Assembly (NCBI RefSeq): GCF_003049575.1
Contig: NZ_PYWI01000001.1
Location: 372,001 to 436,000 of the forward strand
Length of the DNA: 64,000 nt
Source: Lysinibacillus parviboronicapiens
GTDB lineage: Bacteria > Bacillota > Bacilli > Bacillales_A > Planococcaceae
Direction: 5' to 3'
In this document: piece by piece, positions 47,386-57,054 of the stretch
How positions within the stretch are numbered: position 1 is the stretch's first letter
How the letters are laid out: every line of letters starts with the position of its first letter
Position numbers and translations under genes: made by a program
Notes under the pieces: model-generated
Databases searched by the model: none
Seen by the model: the letters and a program-made list of their open reading frames with translations, nothing else
What the model was told of the DNA's origin: nothing

Positions 47386-47595
47386 ATGATTTACAAAGTT
47401 TATTATCAAGAAAAAGCAAATGAGATTCCAGTTCGCGAAAACACTAAAAGTCTATACCTTGAAGCTGCTTCAGAACGTGAAGTACGTCAAAAGTTACAAG
47501 ACCGACATTACAACATTGAGTTCGTTCAATTGCTTGAAGGTAATTATTTAGCCTACGAACAAGCTAGTCCGAACTTCATCTTGGAGGAAATTTAA
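47386..47595 (+). CDS. rpoY: RNA polymerase epsilon subunit (RpoY/YkzG)
   Basis: 69 aa from ATG 47386 with AAAGGAGAG upstream; the frame to 47332 has no site. Matches DUF1447/RpoY: IYKVYYQE start, [13 protein letters not shown], and SPNF end. Small core polymerase subunit of Firmicutes. Five bases before rnjA, as in B. subtilis. Confidence 0.95.
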   Translation: MIYKVYYQEKANEIPVRENTKSLYLEAASEREVRQKLQDRHYNIEFVQLLEGNYLAYEQASPNFILEEI

Positions 47596-47600
47596 CAAAC

Positions 47601-49268
47601 ATGAAGTTTGTTAAAAATGACCAAGCAGCTGTTTTCGCGCTCGGCGGACTGGGCGAAATCGGCAAAAACACTTATGGCGTTCAATTTCAGGATGAAATAA
47701 TCTTAATTGATGCTGGTATTAAATTCCCGGAAGATGACCTACTCGGCATTGACTATGTTATTCCAGATTATACGTATTTAGTACGTAACGTCGATAAGAT
47801 CAAAGGGTTATTTATTACGCACGGACACGAAGACCACATTGGTGGTATTCCGTACTTACTGCGTCAGGTAAATGTTCCTGTTTACGGTGGTAAGCTTGCA
47901 CTTGGCTTATTGCGCAACAAACTAGAAGAACACGGCTTACTACGTACTACAAAACTGATTGAAATTAAAGAAGAAGATGTTATTAAATTCCGAAAAACAT
48001 CTGTTAGCTTCTTTAGAACAACGCATAGTATTCCTGATGCATATGGTATCGTCGTAAAAACACCACCTGGCAACATCGTGCATACAGGTGACTTTAAATT
48101 CGATTTTACACCTGTTGGTGAACCTGCAAACTTAACTAAAATGGCAGAAATTGGGCGTGATGGCGTACTTTGCTTACTATCTGATAGTACAAATGCTGAA
48201 AAACCTAATTTTACAATGTCTGAACGTACAGTGGGCAAAAGTATCGATGAAATTTTCCGTAAGGTCGATAGTCGCATAATTTTTGCAACATTTGCGTCTA
48301 ACATTCATCGTTTACAGCAAGCAACTGATGCTGCGATAAAATACGGCAGAAAAATCGCTGTCTTTGGACGTTCTATGGACAATGCCATTACAATTGGTCG
48401 TGAATTAGGTTATATTAATGCACCAAAGGACACATTTATCGATGCCCAAAGCATTAACCGCCTTCCGGCAAATGAAGTCATGATTCTATGTACAGGCTCT
48501 CAAGGTGAACCAATGGCAGCCCTTTCTCGTATTGCCAATGGTACGCATCGTCAAATTCAGATTCAACCAGGCGATACAGTTGTATTCTCTTCTTCACCAG
48601 TACCAGGTAATACAGTGAGTGTAAATAAAATCATCAATTTACTTTTCCGTGCAGGTGCTGAAGTTATTCATGGCGCACTAAATAATATCCATACATCTGG
48701 TCATGGTTCCCAAGAAGAACAAAAACTAATGTTACGTTTAATGAAACCTAAGTTCTTCATGCCAATTCACGGTGAATTCCGTATGTTAAAAATGCATACA
48801 CATTTGGCTGAAAACTGTGATGTACCGCTTGAAAATACATTCGTGATGGAAAACGGTGATGTCTTAGCGCTAAGTGCTAACGAAGCACATGTAGCAGGGC
48901 GTATCCCTTCTGGCGATGTCTATATTGACGGCAATGGTATTGGAGACATTGGTAATATTGTGCTACGCGATCGAAGAATTCTGTCAGAAGAAGGCTTAGT
49001 TATTGTTGTTGTGAGTGTGGATATGGAGCATCAAAAAATTGTTTCTGGTCCTGATATTATTTCACGTGGCTTTGTTTACATGCGTGAATCAGGTACGATG
49101 ATTAACGAAGCACAAAAAATGCTAAATCGCCATCTCAATGAAACAATCCAAGGGAAAACACCGCAATGGACAGAGCTTAAAAATGATATTACAGACGTTT
49201 TAGGACCTTATCTATTCGAAAAGACAAAACGTCGTCCTATGATTTTACCTATCATTATGGAAGTATAA
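47601..49268 (+). CDS. rnjA: Ribonuclease J1
   Basis: 555 aa. Beta-CASP metallo-beta-lactamase: [10 protein letters not shown] (about 74-83) metal site, [15 protein letters not shown], beta-CASP domain, then [10 protein letters not shown] and FMPIHGEFR, and the C-terminal domain. Endo- and 5'-3' exoribonuclease central to mRNA turnover. Operon with rpoY. Strong terminator after. Confidence 0.97.
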   Translation: MKFVKNDQAAVFALGGLGEIGKNTYGVQFQDEIILIDAGIKFPEDDLLGIDYVIPDYTYLVRNVDKIKGLFITHGHEDHIGGIPYLLRQVNVPVYGGKLALGLLRNKLEEHGLLRTTKLIEIKEEDVIKFRKTSVSFFRTTHSIPDAYGIVVKTPPGNIVHTGDFKFDFTPVGEPANLTKMAEIGRDGVLCLLSDSTNAEKPNFTMSERTVGKSIDEIFRKVDSRIIFATFASNIHRLQQATDAAIKYGRKIAVFGRSMDNAITIGRELGYINAPKDTFIDAQSINRLPANEVMILCTGSQGEPMAALSRIANGTHRQIQIQPGDTVVFSSSPVPGNTVSVNKIINLLFRAGAEVIHGALNNIHTSGHGSQEEQKLMLRLMKPKFFMPIHGEFRMLKMHTHLAENCDVPLENTFVMENGDVLALSANEAHVAGRIPSGDVYIDGNGIGDIGNIVLRDRRILSEEGLVIVVVSVDMEHQKIVSGPDIISRGFVYMRESGTMINEAQKMLNRHLNETIQGKTPQWTELKNDITDVLGPYLFEKTKRRPMILPIIMEV

Positions 49269-49307
49269 TCTAACGTATTAAGTAGCTATGCAAAATCATA
49301 TAGTTTC

Positions 49308-49353
49308 AGCCTGTAGAAAACTCGAGCATTCGAGTTTGTCTACAGGCTTTTTA
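49308..49353 (+). terminator. Terminator of rpoY-rnjA
   Basis: AGCCTGTAGAAAACTCGA pairs with TCGAGTTTGTCTACAGGCT (small mismatch) and a T-run. Confidence 0.9.
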
Positions 49354-49512
49354 CTTGTGGACGCTTCTGTCACAGTTAAAGATAAAATTTCATTTTCTTT
49401 TAAAATTCCGAAACCTCTTTTAAAATTTTTCGTATATAGTAGTACTACTTCAAAGATGGTCATTTTTAGGCTCAAAACGCTGCGAATGTGAAAATCTATC
49501 GGCATTGATCCA

Positions 49513-49558
49513 AAAAAATAGAATTGTTCACTATCGTCAGTGAGCAATTCTATTGCAA
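49513..49558 (-). terminator. Terminator of the TetR gene
   Basis: AATAGAATTGTTCACT pairs with AGTGAGCAATTCTATT around a 6-base loop; A-run gives a T-run on the minus strand. Confidence 0.85.
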
Positions 49559-49561
49559 TAC

Positions 49562-50398
49562 TTAAAATTTAAAGTATTTATTTATTACATAAGCAACCCA
49601 TTGACAATCTTGCCTTAAACGTATATTTTCAATCAAGCCTTTAATTATTGGTCTGCTGTATGTTGTATGCCCTACTTGGGCTTTTAATAGCTCCAGTGAC
49701 TCACGTTCAATAGACTCTTCTAACATTTCTATAGTCTGTTCAATTAAATGTATTAATGATTCCTTAGTGATTATTTCCTGCTCACAAGGTTTATTGACCA
49801 ATTGAATGAGCTCTTCTGTAATAAAAGGAATGGTTGTATGACGCGCAATAATATCCGTCTTTTCCGCTAAGGATTTAGCTAATTGATCCAAGTCTAGCGG
49901 AATATTTGAAAAAATAAAAAGTTGTGCATAGCTTTTCATAAACCCTTTTATACAATACATCACATCATATTTATTCTTTTGTAGTGCCTCACCATATAGC
50001 TGTTCAAGCATATAAATGATCGATTTCGACATATCGATTTCATAGGCATTCACTTTATTAAATAATTCTTTTTTTTTCGCAAATACTTTTTCATTAAAAA
50101 ACACGCGAGCAGTGGCTGAATGTTTTTTGAACGCTTGAAAAATGCTTTTGTAAAATTCAACGAGTAAAACTTCTTTGGCAAACGAGCTTCTGACTACATG
50201 GTCAATATCAGCAATAAACTGCTGCAAAAAGTAGTCCACCATTGACAAAACAAGTTCATCTTTAGTTTTGAAGGACAAATAAAACGCCCCTTTTGAAATC
50301 CCGCAACGTTCCGTAATTTGTTGAACAGATGTAGCTTCAAAGCCTTGTTCAGAAAACAGCTCTAATGCCTTCTCCATAATAAGTTGCTTTTTTAACAT
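49562..50398 (-). CDS. TetR/AcrR-family regulator of the RND pump (YerO-like)
   Basis: 278 aa, longer than the usual 190-220. Helix-turn-helix at about 8-52 (ALELFSEQGFEATSVQQITERCGISKGAFYLSFKTKDEL). The rest is a helical ligand domain. Divergent from the RND gene with a palindromic operator between them, so it most likely represses the pump and itself. In B. subtilis yerO lies beside swrC/yerP in the same way. Confidence 0.88.
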   Translation of the reverse strand: MLKKQLIMEKALELFSEQGFEATSVQQITERCGISKGAFYLSFKTKDELVLSMVDYFLQQFIADIDHVVRSSFAKEVLLVEFYKSIFQAFKKHSATARVFFNEKVFAKKKELFNKVNAYEIDMSKSIIYMLEQLYGEALQKNKYDVMYCIKGFMKSYAQLFIFSNIPLDLDQLAKSLAEKTDIIARHTTIPFITEELIQLVNKPCEQEIITKESLIHLIEQTIEMLEESIERESLELLKAQVGHTTYSRPIIKGLIENIRLRQDCQWVAYVINKYFKF

Positions 50399-50426
50399 AT
50401 TTTTTATTCTCTCCTAGCGTATTTCG

Positions 50427-50458
50427 TTGACAAATGACCGAGTAGTCATTATTATAAA
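50427..50458 (+). promoter_or_regulatory. Operator and promoter of the RND pump
   Basis: AATGAC-CGAGTA-GTCATT (50433-50450) is a perfect 6-base inverted repeat filling the spacer between TTGACA (50427-50432) and a TATAAA (50453-50458). Spacer length of 20 is long, so the exact -10 is uncertain. Binding there would block polymerase. Confidence 0.65.
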
Positions 50459-50491
50459 TAATTGAGTCTAGTAAGTCAATAAAGGGTAGGT

Positions 50492-53400
50492 GTGAAGGTG
50501 AAAGGTTTAGTTAATTTCGTATTAAAAAACAAACTCGCAGTATGGTTACTAACAATAATCATCACTGTCTCAGGTATTTATTCAGGCACACGCATGAAAA
50601 TGGAATCTATTCCAGATATTTCGATACCATATCTCATTGTTATGGGCGTTTATCCTGGCGCAACTCCTGAACAAGTTATGAACGAACTGTCCATACCATA
50701 TGAAAAATCCATTGAAAGTTTAGAAGATGTAAAGGCAGTTTACTCCACTTCCTCTTCAAACATTGCACAAGTACAAGTTGAGTATGACTATGGCATCGAT
50801 ATGGATGAGAAAAAACGTCAGTTAGAGTCAGCATTAGATAATGTGAAACTACCTGAAGGTGCACAAGAACCTACAATCATGGCCATCAGCATGAACATGA
50901 TGCCAGTTGTCGCTTTATCAGTAAGTAGCTCTGATGAAGATATTGTTGAGCTTACATCAACAGTGGAAGATATATTACTTCCTAAAATTGAAAAAATTGA
51001 TGGTGTTGCTTCAGCAACCATTACAGGACAGCACATTGAGCAAGTTTCGTTTAAATACGATGAAGAAAAAATGGCTGCACTTGGCCTTACAGAAGATGCT
51101 GTAAAGCAAATGATACAAGCAAGTGACATGGCATTATCACTTGGTTTATATGAATTTACTGTTGGTGAACAGGCAGTTTCTGTTGATGGCAAAGTCCAAT
51201 CAATAGAACAATTGAAAGAGTTATTAATCCCTGTAACACCTTCAGCTACACAACCTTCCCCATTCGTTCGTTTAGGTGATATCGCAACGATTGAAGTCGA
51301 AGGTAAAGTACAATCTGTTTCACGTACAAACGGTAAAGATGCAATAGCAATTCAAATCGTAAAAGGTCAAGATGCCAATACAGTAACAGTTGTCAATGCC
51401 GTAAAAGACCTTATTAAAGATGAAGAAAAAGCAATTGATGGCTTAAAAATTGACATCTCACTGGACCAAGGTGCTCCAATCGAAGATTCAGTGTTCACAA
51501 TGATTGAAAAAGCCGTGTTCGGTGGCGCCATTGCTGTATTAATCATTTTACTATTCTTACGTGATTTTAAATCTACCATTATATCTATTATATCCATACC
51601 TGTTTCTATTTTCATGGCATTACTTTTACTGAACTGGATGGATATTACGTTAAATATTATGACACTCGGAGCAATCACAGTTGCCATTGGCCGTGTAATC
51701 GATGACTCCATCGTTGTTGTAGAAAATATTTATCGACGCATCCATTTAAAACAAGAAAAAATGACTGGTCGCGCTCTTATTCGTGAAGCGACAATCGAAA
51801 TGTTCAAACCAATTCTTTCTTCTACATTAGTAACAATTGCAGTATTTGCTCCGCTTATTTTTGTAGGGGGTATGGTTGGTGAATTATTCATGCCATTCGC
51901 ACTCACAATGTCATTCGCTCTAGGCGCATCATTATTAGTAGCGATTACAATTGTACCAGCGCTATCTCATTACCTATTCCGTAAGAAATTATACGGTGAA
52001 AAAACAGAAAACCAGCATAAAGAGGTTGGTAAACTAGCTATTTGGTATAGAGGTATCCTAGAAAAAGCCTTAAATCATAAATTCATTACTTCTGCTATCG
52101 CGATTTTAATGCTCGTTGGATCTCTTGCATTAACGCCATTAATCGGTTTTAGTTTCATGGGTTCACAGGAAGAGAAGGTTATGTATTTAACATACACGCC
52201 TGCTACTGGTGAGCTAAAAGATGAAACAGAAGCAAATGTGGCAGCAGTCGAAAAAGAATTAATGAAACGCAAAGACATTGATATTTTACAAGTATCCATT
52301 ACAGATGCTGAAAACGCAGATCCTGCCGCAATGATGATGGGTGGCGGTGCTGGTGGTGCATTAATGTACCTTATCTTCGATCCAGATATGAAGGATTTCC
52401 CTGAAGCACGAGAAGACGTTGAAGACTATATATTTAACATCGGTCAATCAGGAGAATGGAAAACTCAAGACTTCGCCTCTATGTCTATGTCTTCTAACGA
52501 AGTCAGCTACACATTATATAGTGAAAATCTAGAGAACCTTCGTAAAGCAGTAAAAGAAGTAGAAGGTGCACTAAAAGATGTGGACGGTTTAGAAGATATT
52601 AAATCGGATAATGAAGATCCATATGTAGAGAACGTTTTAAAAGTAGATCAAAAAAATGTCTTACAATATGGTTTAACAACCGCACAAATAGTGATGGCTT
52701 TAAATACTACATCATCACAAGAAGTGTTAACAACGGTTGAGCACGATGGCGCGGACATTAATGTAATCGTGCAACGTGAAGCAAAAGCAGCAGCATTGTC
52801 ACTGGATGATGTATTAGCAACTGAAATTAAAACAGCCTTAGGCACAACAATGACAATCGGTGAATTGGTGGAAGTCGAAGAAGGAACTACATTAAATTCA
52901 TTATCTCGCTCTAAAGGTGAATACTTTGCGACGGTTTCCGGTACAATTATCGGCGACGATATTTCAAAAGCTTCATCTGCAGCAGATAAAAAGATCGATG
53001 AGTTAGACTTACCTAAAGGCGTAACAACTGGCGTTGCTGGTGTTGCTGCTGATATGGCAGAAACATTTACACAACTTGGAATCGCTATGCTAGCAGCAAT
53101 CGCTATTGTTTACTTCATTCTTGTTGTAACATTTGGTGAAGGCTTAGCACCGTTCGCCATCCTATTCTCATTACCATTCGCTGTTATTGGTGCATTTGTT
53201 GGTCTATATGTGACAGGTCAAACAATTTCCGTATCCGTAATGATGGGTCTGTTAATGTTGATTGGTATCGTCGTAACCAACGCTATTGTACTTGTAGATC
53301 GTATTATCCACATGGAACGTGACGGACTACAAATGCGTGAAGCGATTTTAGAAGCGGGGGCAACTCGTTTACGTCCAATCTTAATGACTGCTATTGCTAC

Positions 53401-53587
53401 AATTGGTGCTATGCTACCAATGGCATTCGGTAGTGGCGGTAGTGGACTGATTTCTAAAGACCTTGCTATCACTGTAATCGGTGGTTTATTATCTTCAACA
53501 TTATTAACATTGGTAGTTGTACCAATCGTATATGAAATGCTATCAAAAATGTTAAAGAAAAATCGTAAAGATATCGAAGAAAATTAA
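50492..53587 (+). CDS. swrC: RND-family efflux pump, SwrC/YerP-like
   Basis: 1031 aa, AcrB/HAE1 fold: twelve helices, two large extracellular loops, and mid-helix GRVIDDSIVVVENIYRR (about 400-416; proton-relay Asp pair). The Gly-rich stretch MMMGGGAGGALM (about 613-624) lies in the second loop. Gram-positive members such as SwrC export surfactin and confer lipid/biocide tolerance. GTG start at 50492 or 50498 is unclear; both follow an AGGTG-type site. Confidence 0.92.
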   Translation: MKVKGLVNFVLKNKLAVWLLTIIITVSGIYSGTRMKMESIPDISIPYLIVMGVYPGATPEQVMNELSIPYEKSIESLEDVKAVYSTSSSNIAQVQVEYDYGIDMDEKKRQLESALDNVKLPEGAQEPTIMAISMNMMPVVALSVSSSDEDIVELTSTVEDILLPKIEKIDGVASATITGQHIEQVSFKYDEEKMAALGLTEDAVKQMIQASDMALSLGLYEFTVGEQAVSVDGKVQSIEQLKELLIPVTPSATQPSPFVRLGDIATIEVEGKVQSVSRTNGKDAIAIQIVKGQDANTVTVVNAVKDLIKDEEKAIDGLKIDISLDQGAPIEDSVFTMIEKAVFGGAIAVLIILLFLRDFKSTIISIISIPVSIFMALLLLNWMDITLNIMTLGAITVAIGRVIDDSIVVVENIYRRIHLKQEKMTGRALIREATIEMFKPILSSTLVTIAVFAPLIFVGGMVGELFMPFALTMSFALGASLLVAITIVPALSHYLFRKKLYGEKTENQHKEVGKLAIWYRGILEKALNHKFITSAIAILMLVGSLALTPLIGFSFMGSQEEKVMYLTYTPATGELKDETEANVAAVEKELMKRKDIDILQVSITDAENADPAAMMMGGGAGGALMYLIFDPDMKDFPEAREDVEDYIFNIGQSGEWKTQDFASMSMSSNEVSYTLYSENLENLRKAVKEVEGALKDVDGLEDIKSDNEDPYVENVLKVDQKNVLQYGLTTAQIVMALNTTSSQEVLTTVEHDGADINVIVQREAKAAALSLDDVLATEIKTALGTTMTIGELVEVEEGTTLNSLSRSKGEYFATVSGTIIGDDISKASSAADKKIDELDLPKGVTTGVAGVAADMAETFTQLGIAMLAAIAIVYFILVVTFGEGLAPFAILFSLPFAVIGAFVGLYVTGQTISVSVMMGLLMLIGIVVTNAIVLVDRIIHMERDGLQMREAILEAGATRLRPILMTAIATIGAMLPMAFGSGGSGLISKDLAITVIGGLLSSTLLTLVVVPIVYEMLSKMLKKNRKDIEEN

Positions 53588-53610
53588 GCAGTAGACTCTT
53601 CTACAACATA

Positions 53611-53650
53611 AAAATGAGGTCATTCCGTAAATGGGATGACCTCATTTTTA
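53611..53650 (+). terminator. Terminator of the RND gene
   Basis: AAAATGAGGTCATTCC pairs with GGGATGACCTCATTTT (one mismatch) around gtaaat. Confidence 0.92.
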
Positions 53651-53687
53651 CTTATCATCAAATAGGCAACGAAGCGTTTATTTTTAT

Positions 53688-53716
53688 TTGCCAATACTTA
53701 CAGACCATGCTACTAT
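53688..53716 (+). promoter_or_regulatory. Promoter of the MefA-like leader
   Basis: TTGCCA, 17-base spacer, TACTAT. Predicted start about 53723, 30 bases before the leader-peptide ATG. Confidence 0.7.
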
Positions 53717-53752
53717 TAACATAACTTTTAAGAAATGGAGGTTTTCCTAACG

Positions 53753-53791
53753 ATGCCAGGTAGATTTCGATTCCATAATTTGAACCGTTAA
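53753..53791 (+). CDS. 12-residue leader peptide with Arg-Phe-Arg motif
   Basis: ATG 53753, TAA 53789; peptide MPGRFRFHNLNR. GGAGG lies 11 bases upstream. Residues 4-6 are R-F-R, a +X+ motif at which macrolide-bound ribosomes are known to stall (as in ErmDL-type leaders). Followed by several mutually exclusive hairpins (about 53779-53804, 53843-53856, 53870-53885) and a perfect terminator at 53881-53907. Reads as a drug-sensing attenuator. Confidence 0.55.
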   Translation: MPGRFRFHNLNR

Positions 53792-53880
53792 TTGAATACG
53801 TTCAAAAGCTTTGCCTGCTGTGCAGAGTAAATGGGATTGGTCTTCCTATTTTTAGGAGAATCTTCGTTTTACGTTTATGT

Positions 53881-53907
53881 AAAAAGAGGGCTAATCGCCC
53901 TCTTTTT
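53881..53907 (+). terminator. Attenuator terminator 1 of the MefA-like leader
   Basis: AAAAAGAGGGC pairs perfectly with GCCCTCTTTTT around taatc. Confidence 0.92.
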
Positions 53908-53958
53908 GTTGTCTTTAAATTTAAAATGAATGTTTATAAAAAGTGAACCTGCAATTTA

Positions 53959-54110
53959 GTGGAAGTTTTCCAACTCCCACAGATTGTTAGTTGAACCAAA
54001 CGGGCTTTACGGTCAGTTGTTCGCCCTCCTAGGGGCCTCGTTCTCACCTTTAAAATTGAGGTGAGCGCCTTACTAACCGTTTATGCGAGATAATTTTTGA
54101 TTGAACGACT
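53959..54110. repeat. Structured GC-rich intergenic element
   Basis: Hairpin GTGGAAGTT/AACTCCCAC (53959-53980), closing pair GTTAGT (53986-53991) with ACTAAC (54072-54077), inner hairpins GCCCTcctAGGGGC and CTCACCT/AGGTGAG (54042-54065). Looks like a folded RNA or an inserted palindromic repeat; I recall similar wording in other Bacillales intergenic regions but cannot name the family. Confidence 0.5.
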
Positions 54111-54145
54111 TCGATGTAGAAAAGTTCAACGAATTTTATTTTAGG

Positions 54146-54151
54146 TATAAT
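54146..54151 (+). promoter_or_regulatory. Second possible promoter (-10 TATAAT) before the MFS gene
   Basis: Perfect TATAAT; the matching -35 (GTTCAA, 16 bases upstream) is weak. Would give a 155-base leader ending in terminator 2. Confidence 0.4.
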
Positions 54152-54197
54152 TTGTTACTGATGAGACCATTTTTTTTGAGTGACAAAGCATTTTTTC

Positions 54198-54260
54198 ATG
54201 GTTGACATGATTAAATCCTTTCAAGGTACCTTTCACGCAATCTCCCCCACTTACTCTTAG
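54198..54260 (+). CDS. Possible second leader peptide, weak
   Basis: ATG 54198 to TAG 54258, 20 codons beginning MVDMIKSFQGTF, stop codon directly touching the stem of terminator 2. An overlapping 14-codon frame starts at 54161 (MRPFFLSDK). Neither has a good ribosome site; position before the terminator is the only support. Confidence 0.25.
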   Translation: MVDMIKSFQGTFHAISPTYS

Positions 54261-54287
54261 CACAGGCCAATCCCCTGTGTTTTTTTA
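54261..54287 (+). terminator. Attenuator terminator 2, directly before the MFS gene
   Basis: CACAGG pairs with CCTGTG around 7 bases, then seven T. It lies 25 bases before the MFS ATG, leaving only the ribosome site after it. Confidence 0.75.
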
Positions 54288-54312
54288 TTTAATTGAAAGG
54301 AATGATTTTTGC

Positions 54313-55563
54313 ATGACACAAACAAATGCATCAACAACTGAACATTGGAAAAGGAATATTATACTTTTTTTGGGGAGCCAAACTATCTCACTTTTTGGTT
54401 CTTCACTCGTACAATATGCGATTACGTGGTACATCACGTTAAGCACACAATCGGGTGTCATGATGACAATCTCTATCATATGCGGTTTCTTACCCACTTT
54501 CTTCCTTTCACCTATTGCCGGTGTCTGGGCGGATCGATATAATCGCAAATGGTTAATCATTTTGGCTGATGGCATGATTGCCCTGTCCACACTACTGTTA
54601 GCTATTTTATTTTTACTGGGCTATGATTCACTTTGGTTACTATTTGGCATTTCAGCCATTCGTGCAATAGGAGCTGGTATTCAAACACCAGCTGTTGGAG
54701 CAATTCTTCCACAAATTGTACCTGAAGATAAACTAATGAAAGTAAACGGCACAAATGGTAGTATTCAAGCGTTTGTGATGATTATCTCTCCAATGGCTAG
54801 CGGCGCATTATTGACACAAGCTTCGCTCGAATCGATTTTCTTTATCGATGTGATTACAGCTGCAATAGCAATTAGTACGTTGCTGTTCTTTTTGCATATT
54901 CCTGTTCATGCCAAAGCAGCACAAAAGCAAACTACAGGCTATTTTAATGATATGAAACAAGGCTTTACGTATATTAAAGAACATAATTTTTTGAAAAGAT
55001 TCTTCTTGTTTTTTGCATTTTTCATGATACTTGCAGCACCTGCCGCATTTTTGACTCCATTACAAGTGACACGAAGTTTTGGAAATGATGTTTGGCGTTT
55101 AACCGCTATCGAAATTACTTTTGCCTTAGGTATGCTGATTGGTGGGATATTGATGGCATCATGGGGTGGCTTTAAAAACAAAGTGCATACCATGACATTT
55201 GCGACATTAATATTTGGTGCCTGCACGGTTGTACTCGGTATCATTCCTGTTTTTTCATTGTACCTTGTCTTCATGGCGATTACAGGTATATCCATGCCCA
55301 TCTTCAATACACCTGCCACTGTTTTGCTGCAAGAGAAGGTTGAGGGTGATTATTTAGGCAGAGTTTTTGGTGTGCTTGGGATGATTTCAACATCTATGAT
55401 GCCTTTAGGCATGCTAATTTTCGGCCCAATTGCAGATATAATTGCTATTGAATGGTTACTGATTGGCACAGGTATCTTCTTATTTATCCTAGGATTTTTC
55501 TTACTTGGCAGTAAGGCATTACTCGCAGCTGGCAAACCGACTTCGAATAATACAAACGACTAA
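54313..55563 (+). CDS. MFS exporter, MefA-like macrolide-efflux family
   Basis: 416 aa from ATG 54313 with GAAAGGAATG upstream; the frame to 54277 runs through the terminator. Twelve membrane helices. MefA-type signatures: GVWADRYNRKWLI (motif A, about 65-77), IRAIGAGIQTPAVGAILPQIVPEDKL, and GRVFGVLG near the end. The family includes streptococcal Mef(A)/(E), but also exporters of other compounds. Two terminators and a +X+ leader upstream suggest drug-induced expression. No ABC-F (Msr/Mel) partner follows. Confidence 0.87.
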   Translation: MTQTNASTTEHWKRNIILFLGSQTISLFGSSLVQYAITWYITLSTQSGVMMTISIICGFLPTFFLSPIAGVWADRYNRKWLIILADGMIALSTLLLAILFLLGYDSLWLLFGISAIRAIGAGIQTPAVGAILPQIVPEDKLMKVNGTNGSIQAFVMIISPMASGALLTQASLESIFFIDVITAAIAISTLLFFLHIPVHAKAAQKQTTGYFNDMKQGFTYIKEHNFLKRFFLFFAFFMILAAPAAFLTPLQVTRSFGNDVWRLTAIEITFALGMLIGGILMASWGGFKNKVHTMTFATLIFGACTVVLGIIPVFSLYLVFMAITGISMPIFNTPATVLLQEKVEGDYLGRVFGVLGMISTSMMPLGMLIFGPIADIIAIEWLLIGTGIFLFILGFFLLGSKALLAAGKPTSNNTND

Positions 55564-55651
55564 AAGCTTGTTCTTTTATTGCTATTTACTTCATCTAGCA
55601 TGTTTAAACTCTATTAAATGAGTGAAAGATATGGGTAAGAGGTGATCGAAG

Positions 55652-55852
55652 ATGGATGAGAAAAAACAAGCCAAAACACGCCGTACGAATAATCCAGATG
55701 TATTAGATACGGACAAAGAAAGTATTTTTGACAAACATGAAGATATGAATACTGTGGATCCGATACCTGGTGAAGAATTAAATGAAAAGGTCAAGGATGA
55801 GAAAAACAAAACAAAAACAAAAGATACATCTGCCACAGATAAGCGTTATTAA
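55652..55852 (+). CDS. Small highly charged protein, unknown
   Basis: 66 aa, very hydrophilic (many Lys, Asp, Glu, Thr; no Cys or Trp), probably disordered. AAGAGGTGATC site before ATG and a terminator after, so likely real. Such proteins in Bacillales are sometimes spore or stress related, but nothing here proves it. Confidence 0.65.
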   Translation: MDEKKQAKTRRTNNPDVLDTDKESIFDKHEDMNTVDPIPGEELNEKVKDEKNKTKTKDTSATDKRY

Positions 55853-55860
55853 TCATAATA

Positions 55861-55913
55861 AAAAAATTGCCCTAAAAAGTCTGTTCCTACAGCACTCTAT
55901 GGGGCAATTTTTC
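55861..55913 (+). terminator. Terminator of the small charged-protein gene
   Basis: AAAAATTGCCC pairs with GGGGCAATTTTT around a 29-base loop. Confidence 0.75.
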
Positions 55914-56043
55914 ATGCAAGGGAAATATTAAATGTAACCTTCCAATCAATACAAAATAGAAAAAGGTGGTTTGCCAAAAAGATGCACGATCTATAAAAAT
56001 ACTTTGCGAAACAGTATGTTATGCGTATTTCGGTTGCTCCCAT

Positions 56044-57033
56044 CTACAGCCATTTTTCCGTGCAATATACCTTTTTTGCTGTGGCATCTAATTTTACTTT
56101 TTTTCCTATTGCTATGGGATGCATAGGATGTGTATGGCATATATCAAAATCTGCTAGAATCGGTATATCAATACCGTCTAATTGCTCTACTAATACTTCA
56201 TAAGGTTTACGCGCTGTTCCCAAATCATCATAACATTCATGTTTTCCTAATAGGATGCCACTTACCTTTTCAAAAACGCCATGAAGTTTTAACATGGCAA
56301 AGTTTTTTTCCACAATTGCTATACTTTTTGAACAATCTTCAATAAGTAAGATATCCCCTGTTGTTATTTGAGGAAAATAACATGTACCAATAAAGCCATA
56401 CATTGCATTTATATTTCCAGCTATTAATCTTCCTTCAGCAACTCCTTCTTTTACTGTCAGCCATTCATTTTTATATAGCTTTTTCTCAGCAATTTTTTCT
56501 AACCAATTTACTGGTTCGTCTGACCAATATTCCGGCATAGGAATTTCATAAGGTAGTTTCTGTGGTTTTATGAAGTATTCTTCAAAAAATGTATATGTGT
56601 CATTTATTAATGGTTCAAATTCCCCAAAGGAAGGGACTAAAGCAGGGCCATAATAAGTTGAGATACCTGTTTTTGCGTAAAGAGCAAGTAAAATAGCCGT
56701 TACATCTGAGTAACCAACAATTATTTTAGGATTACGCCTAAACGCTTCATAATCGATATAGGGCAACAAACTATTTGAATTGGTTCCCCCTATTGTGGAG
56801 ATAATTATATGAATGTTTGGGTTACGTAATAATTCATTTAATTCTTCAGCACGTTCCTTAGGAGTTCCCGAACGATACGTGTCAGATTTACCTGTTAAGC
56901 TACCTTCGATAATTTTCAAGTTCTTTTGTTCAAGAAATGCCTTTGCTCGCTCATAGCGTGGTAATGCTGTGACTGAAGCTGGTGATGAAGGTGAGAAAAT
57001 TCCAATGCAACGATCCTTTTTATTATTAGGCAT
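56044..57033 (-). CDS. S66-family peptidase, MccF / LD-carboxypeptidase type
   Basis: 329 aa. Catalytic Ser in VGYSDVTA (about 108-115), Glu in LLIEDCSKS (about 230) and His in CHTHPM (about 302), plus the oxyanion region STIGGTNSN. S66 contains LD-carboxypeptidases of peptidoglycan recycling and MccF, which cleaves microcin C and related nucleotide-peptides; the extra length and the loop here favour MccF-like. Cytosolic, no signal peptide. 21 bases after the GNAT gene, so co-transcribed. Confidence 0.88.
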   Translation of the reverse strand: MPNNKKDRCIGIFSPSSPASVTALPRYERAKAFLEQKNLKIIEGSLTGKSDTYRSGTPKERAEELNELLRNPNIHIIISTIGGTNSNSLLPYIDYEAFRRNPKIIVGYSDVTAILLALYAKTGISTYYGPALVPSFGEFEPLINDTYTFFEEYFIKPQKLPYEIPMPEYWSDEPVNWLEKIAEKKLYKNEWLTVKEGVAEGRLIAGNINAMYGFIGTCYFPQITTGDILLIEDCSKSIAIVEKNFAMLKLHGVFEKVSGILLGKHECYDDLGTARKPYEVLVEQLDGIDIPILADFDICHTHPMHPIAIGKKVKLDATAKKVYCTEKWL

Positions 57034-57054
57034 CTTAGCAAAACCTTTCTAGAT

